A DNA stretch of 64,000 nt from Beta vulgaris subsp. vulgaris (GCF_026745355.1 NC_079202.1:33603508-33667507), one strand, 5' to 3'. Numbered from the stretch's first letter, positions 12,101 through 23,444 are shown. Program-made: numbers and translations. The notes: generated by a model not told the origin, from the letters alone.

Positions 12101-15100
12101 ATTTCCCTTATATGGCACTGCTATAATACGTGACACATGACCATGTATAACAAAAAAGTGAACTCAACTTCCATTTTTTAATTGTTTCACCTATTTATTT
12201 CATTCAATACTCAAATTTGATTGGTTAAGCAACTGATCTCAACTTTCTCTCTCTAGCCTCCTTGAGTCCTTGCTATTCCCCCATTTTCTCCATGTTCCAC
12301 TTAATAGAAAATGGAGGAAGTATTCTGTTTGAATGCTAGACAGAGAAGGATCAATAAAGAGACTGTGAAATATTCTAGTGGGAGTGAAGCAAGGAGAGAT
12401 CGCCAACTTAGAAAGTGACGACGACCATAGTAAAAGAGATTGTGTAGACGATGAGGAGCCTGCAAGGATGGGTTGTGTTGTTAAATTGCTCCTACCCCCT
12501 ACGAATAATGTTTTAGTTCGTCCTCTCCGAAAGTAATTTTGTTGCCTACCAAATCGCTGGGGTGTGCAAGCTACATGCTCGAATTTGGCTTCTTAAATAC
12601 CTGATCATCACTTTCGTTTGTCGGCGATAAGATAAATGCCAAGTATGAGACTTTAGTTTAAGGAAATTCTAGATTGAGGTTATGAGAAATAAACCCTAAT
12701 TCTGCTCATTGAAGGAAAATATGACGGATTTAGTGCTACCAGGGCATGTGTGGAAGAAAATGCAAACAGGAAGGAGAAATCAAAAAGGAGGTAAATGTAG
12801 AGCACTTTGTGGCAAATGTAGTATTGCTACCAGAAGTATCAAGAAAAGAAGAAGATAGGGATATTTAAATTCTAAAACACTTGTTCTTTTGAAACTTGAT
12901 TTTTTTTTCGTAGTGCTATTTGCTGCCGTGATGTCATTGGCTCGATGTGCTTCCCGCTTCCCGCTTCCCGCTTCCCGCTTCCCGCTTCCCGCTTCCCGCT
13001 TCCCGCTTCCCGCTTCCCGCTTCCCGCTTCCCGCTTCCCGCTTCCTTTGTCTTTTCTATTTTATAGCTGGTGTTGGCTTTATTTGGTATGTTTGTCGGTA
13101 AGTTGCATATTCTATCATTATCTGTTTATTAGAATCTATTTTTTATTTTGTTGCTAATTCCCTTAATTAGTTTATGAAACATAAAACCTTACAAAAGTTA
13201 AAAACCCAGAAAAAAGCTTATAATTCCTCAAATAGATAATATGATTTTTATTACTGATCCAAGGCTTATATTAGCACGTATTATGTTCCCAAAATCCGTA
13301 CCAAAAAATAAACTCCGTTCCACTTCGAATTCTCCTAACTAGGTAACACTAAGGATGGGCATCATCTACTTGTTCTCCATGGGAAAGGGCTCGAATACAC
13401 ACCTCTCCTGCTCTCCATAGGAAATGAGGCTCGAATGCACAAATATGGCACCCATGATGCAAGTAGACATCACAATTAATGAACGAAAAGCCCGCCGCTT
13501 AGTGGATACATATGCTATTCACTACTTTGTCTCTAAAACAAAACCGGATAAGAGTTGGGTTCGAGCTCAAGCAAGAAGGGGGTAGCATGGAATTTGTCAA
13601 ACCACTAGCAAATCTAATAAGAACGGTGGTAGGATATGTGAGCACGAAGTTGTGCACTAGAAGGACGAATTAAACTTCATTGTTGTCTATGAACGATTTT
13701 AACTTAGTATTGGGCATGAAGTTCCTTGAAAGTAGCACGATAATTGTGTTACCCACATAGTTTCTTTGCTATTAACAACAAAACAACTTTGCGTTGTTAC
13801 ACCAGGGAGAGAGTGTTATAGTAAAGGCCTTTTACTCTTCACCATGCAAAAAAAATGACATCCAAGACAAAATGAAGCAATAAAAGAGGTAAAGTAGTGC
13901 ATCAAGGGATTCAAGTAGATATGGTTCCTCAACCAAGATATTGAAGTAGTCTTACCTAATTCGTTGAATGCATCGGATCGTAGAATGGGTACGGGAACGC
14001 TATTCGCTAGTTGGGAGAACTCGAATCACGTAGGGGCTTTTTTGGTAAGGATTTCGGAACATAATATGTGCTGATATATACTTCTGGTAGCAATATTGCA
14101 TTAGCTGTAGTGCTCTACATTTACCTCCCTTTCCCTTTCTCCAACCTGTTTGCATTTTCTTCCACACATGCCTTTATAACATTAAACCTGTTATATTTCC
14201 CCTTCAATTAGCAGAATGTGGCTTTATTTCTCAAATCCTAAATCTCAAAATTCCCTAAATTAAAGTCCCATATTTAGCATTTATCTGACCATCCATAAAC
14301 AAAAAGTGTTGACTAAGTATTTAGCACGCAAATTTCGCCGATTTAGCTCACGTATCCCACCAATTTGGTACGCAACTGAATTGCGTTTCGGAATGGGCGA
14401 ACTAAAACATGATATGTGGGGGAGAGGTAGGCAACAACCTCTGCTTTCCTGAAGCACACTCTCAAAGAGATACCATACAAAGAAATTTAGGTTAGATTTT
14501 CTTTTGTTGCCCGTCGACGAGGATGTCAACAACTTAAGTGGGGAAGGACGTTAGGATCCACATTCCACCCTATCTCTCCTTGTCATATATTACTTCCTCC
14601 ATTTTGTATTAGTTGTTCCACTTTGACTTTCGCATTTGTCAACATATAACTTTGACCAGTAACCTTATAAACTACTTCCTCCGCTCTTTTTCTATTGCAA
14701 CAATTACCACAATGAGTAGCTTCACATATATTGCCACAGTTCCACCTTTGGTTAAAGAAACAACTTTAGTTTGATAATATTACCCTTACTTTATCTTACT
14801 AAACCATCATTAGTTACTCATTTTGCCTCATAAAGTTGATTTTACTCTATTAAGGATTTATTTCTTTCCAACTTTTACTCTATTTGATTAAAGGGGGTTC
14901 TCTATGCTAAACTACTACCCATATCTTTCACCTTCTGAAAAAAGAATGAAGGAAGTACTTGTTAGTAGAAAAGGGTATTTTGAATTTATACACTGAAAAT
15001 ATCCAATAACATTTTACATAATATTATTTGTTTTTCTATATTACTAAAAGAAATATGGTCAAGTAAGGTATTTGAATCTTTGACAAAGTGGAACAACTAT

Positions 15101-16355
15101 TCAGAAACAAAAGTAATAATTCTTATGGTTTTGCAGTTTCTCTTTATGGTTTCTAGGCGCTTTAAAGCATGCTTGTTGGGTACTTTGGATCTATGAGCTC
15201 TTGGCTTTACATCATTTTTATGTTTATGATGTGCTAGTGCTCACTCAGTTAACAATTATACTTCCTTTAAGCCTCTTTGTAGGGTAATGATTAATGACGT
15301 CAAAACTTTTAAACCTGTTCTAGCCTTTGCTTTAATGCTTGAGCTGTTGTTCCCCCAACATAAAATTGTGCCTCCTCTTGTGTTTAACCTTCCTGACTAC
15401 CAAAATCCTGCTTCGCCAACTCGGCCCCATTTGTTGCCTTAATTTTTCACTCACAGCATCCAAAACTTGACCCACGCCAGACTTACGCTCATGTCAGTAA
15501 TAGGAAGAGTGCCCCTTCGCACCTCTACAATCGTTGCTTCTGCCTGCTAGTAAACCCTAATCTTCTGAGATGAATATTTTCATCTCCTGTATAAATGTCA
15601 TATATCTACTAATTAATGTTTCTCTCGTGCTTATATTTACATGATCTATTTTGGAGTGGAAAGATTGTTATATAAGTTTTAACTAAATAAATTTTGCAAA
15701 TTAACTGGAAACAAAAAATAGAAAACCAGAGACTCGTCTGTTGCTGTTTTAGGAGATATCTCTGAAGATGATTCTATCAATAAGGTGGAGAATTGAATAA
15801 CACTCTGCTCCATGTGATTGCAGGTTTGGGTTGGCTACAAGGAACCAAATTGGTTTGTTACATTTACATGGATCGTTTTACTAATATGCTTTGGCAGGTA
15901 AACCTTCGTAAGTTATAGCTCTAGTCACTTGTGTTCTGTGTCGATCATAGTCTGTGTCATGGCTTAAGCAAATATTTTGAGCCGTTTCTGTGAGATATAT
16001 TGGTGGTTTACTTCCTTACTCACATGAGCTTTGGTGTTGAACAGTAGCATCATATATTGGCATAATGTCATTTCATCTGTCAGCTGACCGGAAAAATTGA
16101 CCTTTGTTGTCATTCAATTTTGTGTTGTTATTGATAATTCATCCATATAATTCTGTTGATCAACCCTTGTCATTTTTGCTGGTAAACCTTGTTTCACAAG
16201 TAGTGACAATTTGAAATACACCACCTTAGGTGAATTTTTTCTTCCTGCTTTACAGTATCGTGACCTGTGGATATGTCGTGCGGCAGTTGCTTCTGCTCTC
16301 TCCTCATGATCCCTTGTATCTTGTTCTGTTGAACAATCGTCAAAGGCAAGTCTGA
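9103..16355 (+). CDS. DUF1475-like membrane protein gene B
   Basis: Four exons join in frame: 9103-9243, 11184-11235, 15824-15897 and 16256-16355 (tga stop). All introns begin gt and end ag, and phases match across each join. The protein has a membrane segment (VLGCLMLGTLLYTLLTYG), the conserved stretch PW-M-ATLIDFYINV across the first join, a second hydrophobic segment (FVTFTWIVLLICFG) and a third starting VTCGYVV. This matches the plant DUF1475 type, whose function is unknown to me. No in-frame ATG lies between the upstream stop near 9055 and the first exon shown. A short 5' exon is therefore missing from this model, or translation starts at the internal ATG at 9176-9178. Intron 1 holds a hAT and a Stowaway element. 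Intron 2 (4.6 kb) holds a Stowaway, a Mutator-like element and a nested Stowaway pair. Nothing in the coding parts is broken. Confidence 0.78.
9244..9930. other. Gene B intron 1, left part
   Basis: Intron sequence with one run of about ten G near 9402-9412. Nothing else recognised before the hAT element. Confidence 0.4.
9939..10372. mobile_element. Non-autonomous hAT element, copy 2 (inverted)
   Basis: This is a shorter relative of the element at 3852-4839, in the opposite orientation. The right end, reversed, reads CAGGGAAAAAAAACGCGG and continues in parallel with the left end of copy 1 for about 100 bp, including a shared cttgtaacggggaaata. The left end (AATGGAATTAAAACTC, then TTCCGTTCTG and TGTAACGGATTT) parallels the other end of copy 1. 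Flanks are cttgtatc (9931-9938) and cctgtatc (10373-10380), an 8-bp duplication with one change. At 434 bp it lacks most of the interior of copy 1. It lies in intron 1 of gene B. Confidence 0.85.
10514..10775. mobile_element. Stowaway-type MITE
   Basis: The ends are inverted, cttcctccgttt on the left and aacggagaaag on the right, flanked by TA on both sides (10512-10513, 10776-10777). The length is 262 bp and the interior is AT-rich. TIR sequence, TA target and size fit Tc1/mariner-derived Stowaway elements. Confidence 0.88.
10778..12071. other. Gene B intron DNA around exon 11184-11235
   Basis: Apart from the 52-nt coding exon at 11184-11235, I recognise no gene or repeat family. The stretch at 11310-11900 looks like old repetitive DNA but gave no clear ends. 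Confidence 0.35.
12074..12320. mobile_element. Stowaway-type MITE
   Basis: The left end cttcctcagtcttttgtaaag pairs with the right end, reversed, cttcctccattttctatta. TA flanks both sides (12072-12073, 12321-12322). The length is 247 bp. Confidence 0.85.
12949..13045. repeat. CTTCCCG heptamer tandem repeat
   Basis: About 14 near-perfect copies of a 7-bp unit, cttcccg. Because 7 is not a multiple of 3 it reads through in several frames (repeated SRFPLPA), which explains the apparent ORFs. It sits in the insert that splits the left arm of the Mutator-like element. Confidence 0.95.
13346..13984. other. Interior of the Mutator-like element
   Basis: About 640 bp between the inverted arms. No transposase motif or other coding region recognised. 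Confidence 0.4.
14593..15113. mobile_element. Stowaway-type MITE (outer, split)
   Basis: The left end cttcctccattttgtatt, followed by gttgttccactttg, pairs with the right end caaagtggaacaac...aaag. TA flanks both sides (14591-14592, 15114-15115). A second Stowaway was inserted at 14675-14955. Without it the outer element would be about 240 bp, a normal Stowaway size. Confidence 0.85.
14675..14955. mobile_element. Stowaway-type MITE nested in another Stowaway
   Basis: Ends cttcctccgctctttttct and agaatgaaggaag are inverted, with flanking TA at 14673-14674 and 14956-14957. The length is 281 bp. It interrupts the outer MITE and so is younger than it. Confidence 0.85.
15116..15823. other. Gene B intron 2, right part
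   Basis: No coding sequence or repeat family recognised. It ends in the acceptor attgcag at 15817-15823. Confidence 0.4.
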
Positions 16356-18067
16356 TACCTATCTATCTTTCATATGATTTTCTTTTCCAATATAATTGAT
16401 TGATGTTCTAGTGAGAATCGTGTAAGATTATCTTCAGACTATTGTCTGTTGTCTATTATTGTTGTTGACATAATTTAAATGTGTTTGGATAATTGATGGT
16501 ATTTTGTGGATGGAGAAGCAGCCTGGAATGTCCTTTATAATTTTGTTTAATCTGTATCATGGAGCAGAAAATCCACTATGGAGAATTTGCACAAATATAA
16601 TGGATGGACTTCGATACGGAAAGGGAGAAAATTTTCTGTTATATTTGTTAATGGAGTCTCATCATGATTACCATATATTCATTGTTCTGCATCTTTGCTG
16701 TTTTGTTTGTCAATAGTTATAGATGTTGGCATAGTGGTTGATAAGAAGCTTCGGAAAATGAGTATAATTATCTGTTAAAATCTGGCTATACGAAATATTT
16801 GGGTCTATCCTTTCTGGGTTTTATTGGCATTTGAACCTTTTCCGTCTACAGAAAGATAAGGAATTGGGACGTACTGTTCAAGGGTGAGATATTTTCCATT
16901 GTAGGCTGCTTTGAACCCTCGGCATCAATCAGCGTGTGCTTCCAGAGCAGTAGTTGGTGTCTTGGTGATGCCCTTGATCATTGATTCAGCTAACCAGCTC
17001 TTACGGAGGTTTGTAGACACCTATATGATGTACTGCACGAAAGTAACCGACTGTGCATCATTATAGCGACTTACAACCTCCCAAAGACCAGGTGACAATT
17101 CCATTAGCAGCGGTCACATAACTGATATTTATGGCTCTAGAACCTTATGCCTGTATGTTACCATTGCCCATTCTCTCTGATCTATGATTACGTTCTCCAG
17201 AGGGTTGATGTTAGTATGCAATCCTGGTGAATAAAAAACCTCTCTACTTGCAGCTGAATGGTTATTGTCTGAAAGATCTTAATCGTCTACACCTCCATCA
17301 ACACCCTGAACTGATAAGTCAAACCTTAATATGAAGCTGGGAATCAAAGATGATCCCTGCATTGTTAAATCGCCCTCTCCTCTTGCAAAATTTTCCTTGA
17401 ACTGAAACTCTTCACTTCTGTTATTCCTTTATATTTTTGTGAATCCGGTAATGGGGTGCTGTATGCGAGTATGTGACTAACCATATTTTAAGAGAGGCGT
17501 AATGCTAGCCTTTTCAGTCGCTCCTCTTCGTCAACTTTCATGAGTAAGGTGATTTTTTTTTTTGTTCATATCAGATAAATTTGTTAACTTCGTAAAGGAA
17601 GCGGCCTAATTATTAGGAATTGGGAATAATTATGGGAAGTTATATGAATAAGAAGATTCTCCTCTCTTAGTGATTTTTTTTAGAAAGGATAATTAGTCGA
17701 CCTTTTAAATTGCACATTAAAGAAAATATAACATCTCATCAGAGCCTGTATGCTTATGATGGTGTCACTATGACCTTTTTTTATCAATTTTTTATATGTA
17801 GACAAGGGATGCAATATGGTCCGAGTTCGAGATATGTTATTATTATTCTTGTTGTTACTGTTATTGATTTATTGATATTATTATAAAATAAGAAAGTTAA
17901 AAAGCTAATGACATACATAATAAAAAAAATATGTTCGAGATGATTAAGGATAGTTTCCTAATTGCTAGAGATGTGTTTTTATGTTAGGATTCTTTCCTTT
18001 GTATGATATATACATTGTGATGGCAATCGAAAAAGGGCAACCTTTTGACCCTAATTATATTTGTATA
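16356..18067. other. Region downstream of gene B
   Basis: This contains the likely 3' untranslated region of gene B (perhaps with a further spliced part after ctacag at about 16851). It also contains DNA leading into the copia remnant at 18068. The last few hundred bases are probably the decayed 5' LTR of that copia, since a primer binding site follows immediately, but I could not find its left border. Confidence 0.35.
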
Positions 18068-18454
18068 TGGCATCAGAGCCTTAAGGCAAAAAAAAAATCC
18101 TAATATCGTGACATATGGCTGGTGAGGACCACCCACCACCACCCTCTCCACCACCTTCTACACCTTCTATAAACATCAACTCGTCGTTTTATCTCGGCAT
18201 TGGTCACCATCTAGTGAATTCATAACGCCGCCACGCCTCAGTCATGATAACTACGATGATTGGGCTTCCGACATCCAGATGGCACTCAAGGCACGCCGCA
18301 AATTTGAATTTCCTGACGACAATATTACCAAGGCTACTCTTCCGCACACTTTGGTACATTGGACGACAGTAAATGCTATTAGAGTTTGGTAAGTATATTA
18401 TATTATAATCCTAGGCTAATAACGAAACGAGTATAGTTTCCTTATGATATTAGG

Positions 18455-18634
18455 CTATGTTACTCAGATACGGATTGAGTGTCTACTCGAAGACGGGTGT
18501 CCAAGTGTCGGACTTGGCTCTTTTATAGAATAAGTCAAGTTTTTAGTTTAAAATGAAGTATCCAAGTAAAGTGTCGTGTCGGACACGACACGACACCCCG
18601 TTTTTGAGATTAATGAAGGTGTCGGAGTAACACT
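18455..18634. mobile_element. 180-bp MITE with 9-bp target duplication
   Basis: Present in LTR 1 but absent from LTR 2 of the same TRIM-like element, so its exact limits are visible. It is flanked by an exact 9-bp duplication, gatattagg (18446-18454, 18635-18643). The short inverted ends share gttactc. A 9-bp duplication points to the Mutator superfamily. Confidence 0.85.
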
Positions 18635-19184
18635 GATATTAGGTAAGTATATATATATTTAGTTTAGGATACGTTTTTCTAATTCTACCTAAGTTAGGTT
18701 TAATATGATGTATCATAAATATCCCTTGTGGGTTAATAATAATGAAAAGGCTTTTTCCCTTTAATCGATTTTAACATGGTATTAGGAGCAAGTTCAGATC
18801 TTGGGTAAAAAAAAAACCTCAAAAATGTTGTTCTCTTGCCGATGGGTTTGAGTTTTAAACCCACTGGCTGGACTATTTCGGTCAAAGTGGATATTTCTTC
18901 TTTTTTTTTTGCCTGTTTTGTTCTCGGTTCTTCAACTGCTATCTGTTGGTACCGTCGTGGTGTCTTTGTTGCCTTATTGGTGCTTGTGTGATCGACTTTC
19001 TCTCATGTGTGAGTGTTTTCTCTTTCTCCGTTAAATTATGTTTTTTGTTTCGTCTTCGTGAAAGTGTGTCGCTGGGTTTTGTTTCTGTACGGGTGTGATC
19101 CCTTTTGTGCTGCTTTTCTAGTGGTGGTCTTCGTGTAAGTGCGTTGCTGGGTTTCTCGTTTGAAACTGTTTTCTGATCGCTGTT

Positions 19185-19395
19185 CCAAAATATTGGTTGT
19201 CCCTAATCCTAAAGGGTAGTTCGTTATAATCCAAAAAGGGTATATCTTGGTTGTCCCTAATCCAAAATAGTGTTTATTGGTTGTCCCTAATCCAAAATTG
19301 ATTGGTTATCCATAATTCAAAAAGGGTATTTCTTGGTTGTCCCCTAATCCAAAATAGTGTTTGTTGGTTGTCCCTAATCCTAAAGGGTGGTTATT
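19185..19395. repeat. Short interspersed repeats inside the TRIM-like element
   Basis: The motif ttggttgtccctaatcc recurs about five times with variable 10-25 bp spacers (aaaatagtgttt, aaagggta). It makes up much of the internal region and has no coding meaning that I can see. Confidence 0.75.
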
Positions 19396-19871
19396 GATGG
19401 CGTTGATTATTGATTCACGTCTTACTGGTCTCCTAGTAATTTTTTTATATTTTTTTCGATTGTAGTGTTCGTGTTACTGCCCTACGATTGAGGGGGAGTA
19501 TTAGAGTAATGGTAAGTGTATTATATTAGAGACCTAGACTAGTAAGGAAAGAGTATAGTTTCCTTATGATATTAGGTAAGTATATTATTAGTATTATATT
19601 TAGTTTAGGATATGTTTTCCTAGTTCTACCTAAGTTAGGTTTTATATAATGTATTATAAATATTCCCTCTGGGTTAATAATAATGAAAAGGCTTTTTTCC
19701 TTCAATTTATTTTAACAAATGCACTGCACGTCTCGTGGAATACTTATACCATTGACCCCAAGGTAAAATCTACCCTATCTAAGTTTCAAGAGGTTAAACG
19801 TATAAGGGATCATCTTCATACGAGATTTGCCTTATTTAATGGTCCAACAGCAATTACAATCTACCAGCTAA

Positions 19872-20178
19872 GAGCACGTTTGGTTCGTTGTTTTTTGGTT
19901 CCAAGAGACGGAACCAATTACTGATTCCTTTCTTCTTGTTTGATTCAATCCTCATCAATCCATTACCATTACCATTACTTGGTCGTAATCGATCCCCTAG
20001 TTTGTGACCTTTCCCTCCCTCTCAAGTGACAAAAACCATTACTTTGTGGTATCGGTTACCTTTCCCTTTCCATTCCATGGCTTGAACCAAAAACCCAATA
20101 AAAGTAGTCACTTTTGTTACCATTCCCCTCTATTTGTTTCTATTCCCTTCCGTTCCATATTTTGAACCAAACGACCCC
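19872..20178. mobile_element. PIF/Harbinger-like MITE
   Basis: The left end gagcacgtttggttcg pairs with the right end, reversed, ggggtcgtttggttca. TAA lies on both sides (19869-19871, 20179-20181). The length is 307 bp. The 3-bp TAA target and the TIR form fit Tourist/PIF-type MITEs. It interrupts the copia gag remnant. Confidence 0.78.
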
Positions 20179-20368
20179 TAAATGTGAACAACCTAAATCC
20201 ATGTCCATTTCCACGTTTTCTAGAATCTGTTTTCGTCCACCTACCAGCATTATTTTTGCTGTTGTCGTCCAGTTGAGGCAAATTCAGGCCAAAAGAAACG
20301 GGCTTTTGTCACACTGCCTTTTCGAAGAAAATTGTGCACCTTTTCAAATACTTCATCACTATTGCTAA

Positions 20369-22385
20369 CTTTTTTGCGGATTCTGGTTAAGTTTTTTGTA
20401 GGGCCCAAACACACAAGACCTGAACCACCAGAATGGCTTCAGAAGTTCAATCTAGACATTATGCAATCATTTTTTGGGAAAAGTATCCACTGGAATTCAA
20501 TAAGAAGTAGCAAGTAACTAGTAAATGTAAAGTGTTCTACAATGTAGAAATATGTAACTTATAATTCTTGAAACGAATACAAGCTACTCTTGGAATATGT
20601 AGTAATTGACAAATTGTCTTAGTTATTCCAACATCCAAATGCTGAATGGGAAACACAGAAGAACATAGACAAATTCATCGTGCATACTGTATTGTGTATC
20701 TACTACCAACAAAGATTGGAAAAATTCAAGTCACTACATATGTAGAACAACTCAACACAAATGAGTAACAGGTGAAGTTTTGATCACATTATGATCAGGA
20801 TAGGGAGCATGGCGCCTGGCAGCAACTTCCATTGAAGTACCATAAACGTGGTATTCTGTTTATATTGGTAGTTGGCGCAACTTTCACTTGGAAGATTGCC
20901 GAAAATGGTGGGAGGTTTTGAAGAAGATTGATCCTACATATTGATCAATGATGCAAGAAAGTAATGGAACTACGGAATTACAGCTTCGTATGTGCTTACT
21001 TGATGCACACTGAACCCTTTTGCCTTCCTTTTTGCCATAAACCAGCAATGACTAACTAATAGTTGAACAATACACTCATATGAAGTAAATATTGATTTTC
21101 TCTTGGGTTGATCGCTCCCCACCCTCCCTTTTTCTTGCTTATTGGTGTCAAAATATTTCGATATTCATTGTCTTCACTTTGTTCTAACAAGGCCTAACCG
21201 AGTTTATCTCTGGCAGGGCAGAAAGCAAGTATGAGACGACATCAGGGTGAATCAAAGGTTATAAACAATCTTCTCATCCTGGGTTAGTTGCTTATGTACC
21301 ATTTTTTATTTTTTACTTTGAAGATATTGATTTTTATTATGCGATTATGAGTAGTTCTACAGATATATCTCTGATTAAGAATGTCCCTCAACTAAAATGT
21401 AGGACTCAAAAACCAAAAATGTTTCTCCAGATACTGGCTGGACTCTTGTCCCGGGGGGATGAGGTGGACCTATGCTTGTAGGTGTTCCCGCCTGTAGCTC
21501 ATTGAATATGTAATTTGTTACATTTGTTAGTTGTTTGTGCAATATGTAGTTGGAAGTTATGTAAATCAAATTGTATATCCCATAAAGTTGTATATGTCTC
21601 ACTATGTGTATATGATTCGTGTTGTTTTTCAATTTGACTATAAATTCTCATTTGTATAGCTATTAAAATAATATCATGTGAGATTTTGTTGGATCAAGGT
21701 CGTCGAATCTTTCTATTATTTTATCAAACATTTAATTTTTGTTTACTTCACAATTACACTAAAAAATGTTTTGTTTTAGTCTAACATACGACTTTCTATC
21801 GTAGAGCTATATGGATAAGGAAAAATAATGTACGAACCATAGTGAAGAACTGAACAAAGTAGAAAACAAATTTAATAATAATGGTCTACATTTTTTAGAA
21901 TCTTCAATTTAATCATGTTGTTGGAAATAAGAGCAAATTTTGTGTCAAACAGTCTAATAAATCTGTTTTGGTTAGATCATTTAACTTTTAACTTATAGTT
22001 CTTAGTATTTGAGTATTATTTTGTAACCGCTCAATTTTTAAGATTCTTGTTTAACTTATTACCTATAAGAAGATTTTAGTCAAAAACCTTTACCAAAATA
22101 TATACATCATGGTACTATCCTAATGAAAACATATTCAAGAGAAACTAAATTAAATAAGGGATAGACTGACAGTGAAATAAATCTCTTATTTTCACAATCT
22201 CCACCTTGTGTAGCATACTAACAATGAAAGACCATATAAGGATGATTAAATTGTGGGTTTTCTTTTGATAGACTTATATTATTTTCCATTTTGGTATAAA
22301 ATAAATTTGACCACAAATTAAGTTACTTATTATTTTGAGATGATTTTATTTTAGTTTGATAGTAAAAAAAAATGTAGGCAAAGAG
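20369..22385. other. Two kilobases with no recognised gene
   Basis: AT-rich sequence with several short frames. An exon-like piece at about 20400-20500 (PKHTRPEPPEWLQKF) follows a gtag junction, but I do not recognise it and found no continuation. Confidence 0.3.
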
Positions 22386-22387
22386 TA

Positions 22388-22627
22388 CTCCCTTTGTATC
22401 TTTTTTATTTTACCTACTTGGAATCGTGAGATTTATAATCAGAGATAATCTTCTAAATCTTTCTCAATATATAAGAAAATATGCAGTCATGTAAAGTCTT
22501 GTTTGATTCGTCTCAATAATATTCAATCATTAGAGTTTGTAATAATATGCAATAAAAGATATCTAAGGTCCAAGAAGTGTAAAACTCCCAAAAAAAGTGG
22601 GCAATGTATTTAGCTACGACCGAGTAG
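22388..22627. mobile_element. Stowaway-like MITE, decayed right end
   Basis: Begins ctccctttgtatctttt after TA (22386-22387) and ends cgagtag before TA (22628-22629). The right TIR is only a weak match (reversed: ctactcggtcg). The size, 240 bp, and the TA borders fit Stowaway. Confidence 0.5.
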
Positions 22628-22688
22628 TATTTCACTTATTTAAGGCTGTATTTTTTAGATAACACCAATTTTGATGTTTCAAGCATAT

Positions 22689-23444
22689 TGTTGGGGTAAA
22701 TGAAGGACTTGGATAGGGAAGCAAACAACAAAAGCTCAAATGCGAAGGATCCCAAGCCACGACCCAGCAGCTCGCGTGAGCCAAGCCAAGAAGGCCCAAC
22801 CCAAGCAGCTCGGACGGGCAAGGTTTGGCCCGGGGAGCCGGGGGGCTCGGGCGGGCATTATTTGGTGTTGGGTTCTGCCTCGAAGGCAAAATGTAGTCCT
22901 CGACCCTGCACCGGGCAGGCTGACGTGTGGTCCGAGCAAATAGGCGACCTGCACCGGGCGAGCTGTCTCAAGCTTGGACCTGCTGTTTTGGTGAGGCTCT
23001 ATAGTATAATGTGTTTTTTTGGCTTGGGCCCGGGGGACGACCACTGCTATCCCGGGCAGCCCAAATTCGTCGCGAATTTTCACGGGTTTGAGATTTAATC
23101 TCGACCCTTGGATTGTTTTAAACCCCCTAAAGTATATAAACCTCCTTCTTTCATGTTTTAGGTTATCATGCACCGAAAGAGAGATCAACCTAGGGTTTAG
23201 TAAAGAGGAGAGAGAAAATAGCATTGAATTCATCCTTTAATGCTTGTATTGTTCATCCATTGTTGCCATTAATTAAATGTGCTTGATTTGTGGGTTTTTT
23301 TTCTCCCATTGCCCAGGTTTTCCAACGTAAATCAGTGCATTTTCATTACTTTCTTATTTATGCTTAGTTTCATCACTTTTCATTTATTATTGATTAGTGT
23401 CAATTACAAGTAATTAGTGGGTTTGCTTCATCTAATTCTCAACA
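22689..23444 (+). repeat. 5' LTR of the deleted copia element
   Basis: 756 bp, TG...CA. The middle (22740-23080) is unusually GC-rich for the window, with runs such as gagccggggggctcgggc. It produces several overlapping open frames on both strands that are not conserved as proteins in LTR 2. Confidence 0.85.

Larger units (their letters stand above)
12391..14580. mobile_element. Mutator-like element with long inverted ends, no transposase
   Basis: The left part (about 12391-12850) and the right part (about 14075-14580, reversed) align over several hundred bases. Shared blocks include atgttttagttcg, aggtaaatgtagagcact, attgctaccagaagtat and ggagagat at the tips. A further matching block (left 13266-13345, right 13985-14070) shows that the left arm was split by about 420 bp of unrelated DNA (12850-13265) containing a 7-bp tandem repeat. 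Arms of 500-600 bp are typical of Mutator-like elements. A 9-bp target duplication was not resolved and no transposase is present, so the superfamily is inferred. It lies within intron 2 of gene B. Confidence 0.6.
18377..19717 (+). mobile_element. TRIM-like short non-autonomous LTR element
   Basis: Two matching LTRs, 18377-18776 and 19499-19717, bound a 722-bp interior without coding capacity. A primer binding site-like tggtattaggagc starts at 18777. A purine tract, gagggggag, directly precedes the second LTR. The 5-bp duplication aatgc flanks the whole (18372-18376, 19718-19722). The LTRs begin ta and end ca. LTR 1 is about 180 bp longer only because of a MITE insertion. The total without the MITE is about 1.15 kb, in the TRIM/SMART size class. 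Confidence 0.85.
18068..20368 (+). pseudogene. Ty1/copia primer binding site and broken gag
   Basis: A tRNA-Met-type primer binding site, tggcatcagagcc, lies at 18068-18080. A gag start at ATG 18115 follows (MAGEDHPPPPSPPPSTP, then DNYDDWASDIQMALKARRKF). The frame is interrupted by the TRIM-like element at 18377-19717, resumes at about 19723 (DPKVKSTLSKFQEVKRI), is cut by a MITE at 19872-20178, and continues to about 20368 (CEQPKSMSISTF and IQAKRN). The pattern is that of copia gag N-terminal domains. No protease, integrase or reverse transcriptase follows, so the element was truncated as well as disrupted. Confidence 0.75.

Noticed and set aside
12889..13157. ORFs with repeated SRFPLPA peptide
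   Set aside because: Produced by the cttcccg heptamer repeat.
16504..16716. ORF of 70 codons downstream of gene B
   Set aside because: No recognisable family, no link by splice sites to gene B, and length expected by chance.
20332..20517. Exon-like stretch after a gtag junction
   Set aside because: I could not find flanking exons or a known protein; too short to call.
22632..23240. Several overlapping ORFs of 60-165 codons on both strands
   Set aside because: They fall within the GC-rich LTR of the deleted copia element and are not preserved in the sister LTR at 25560-26327.
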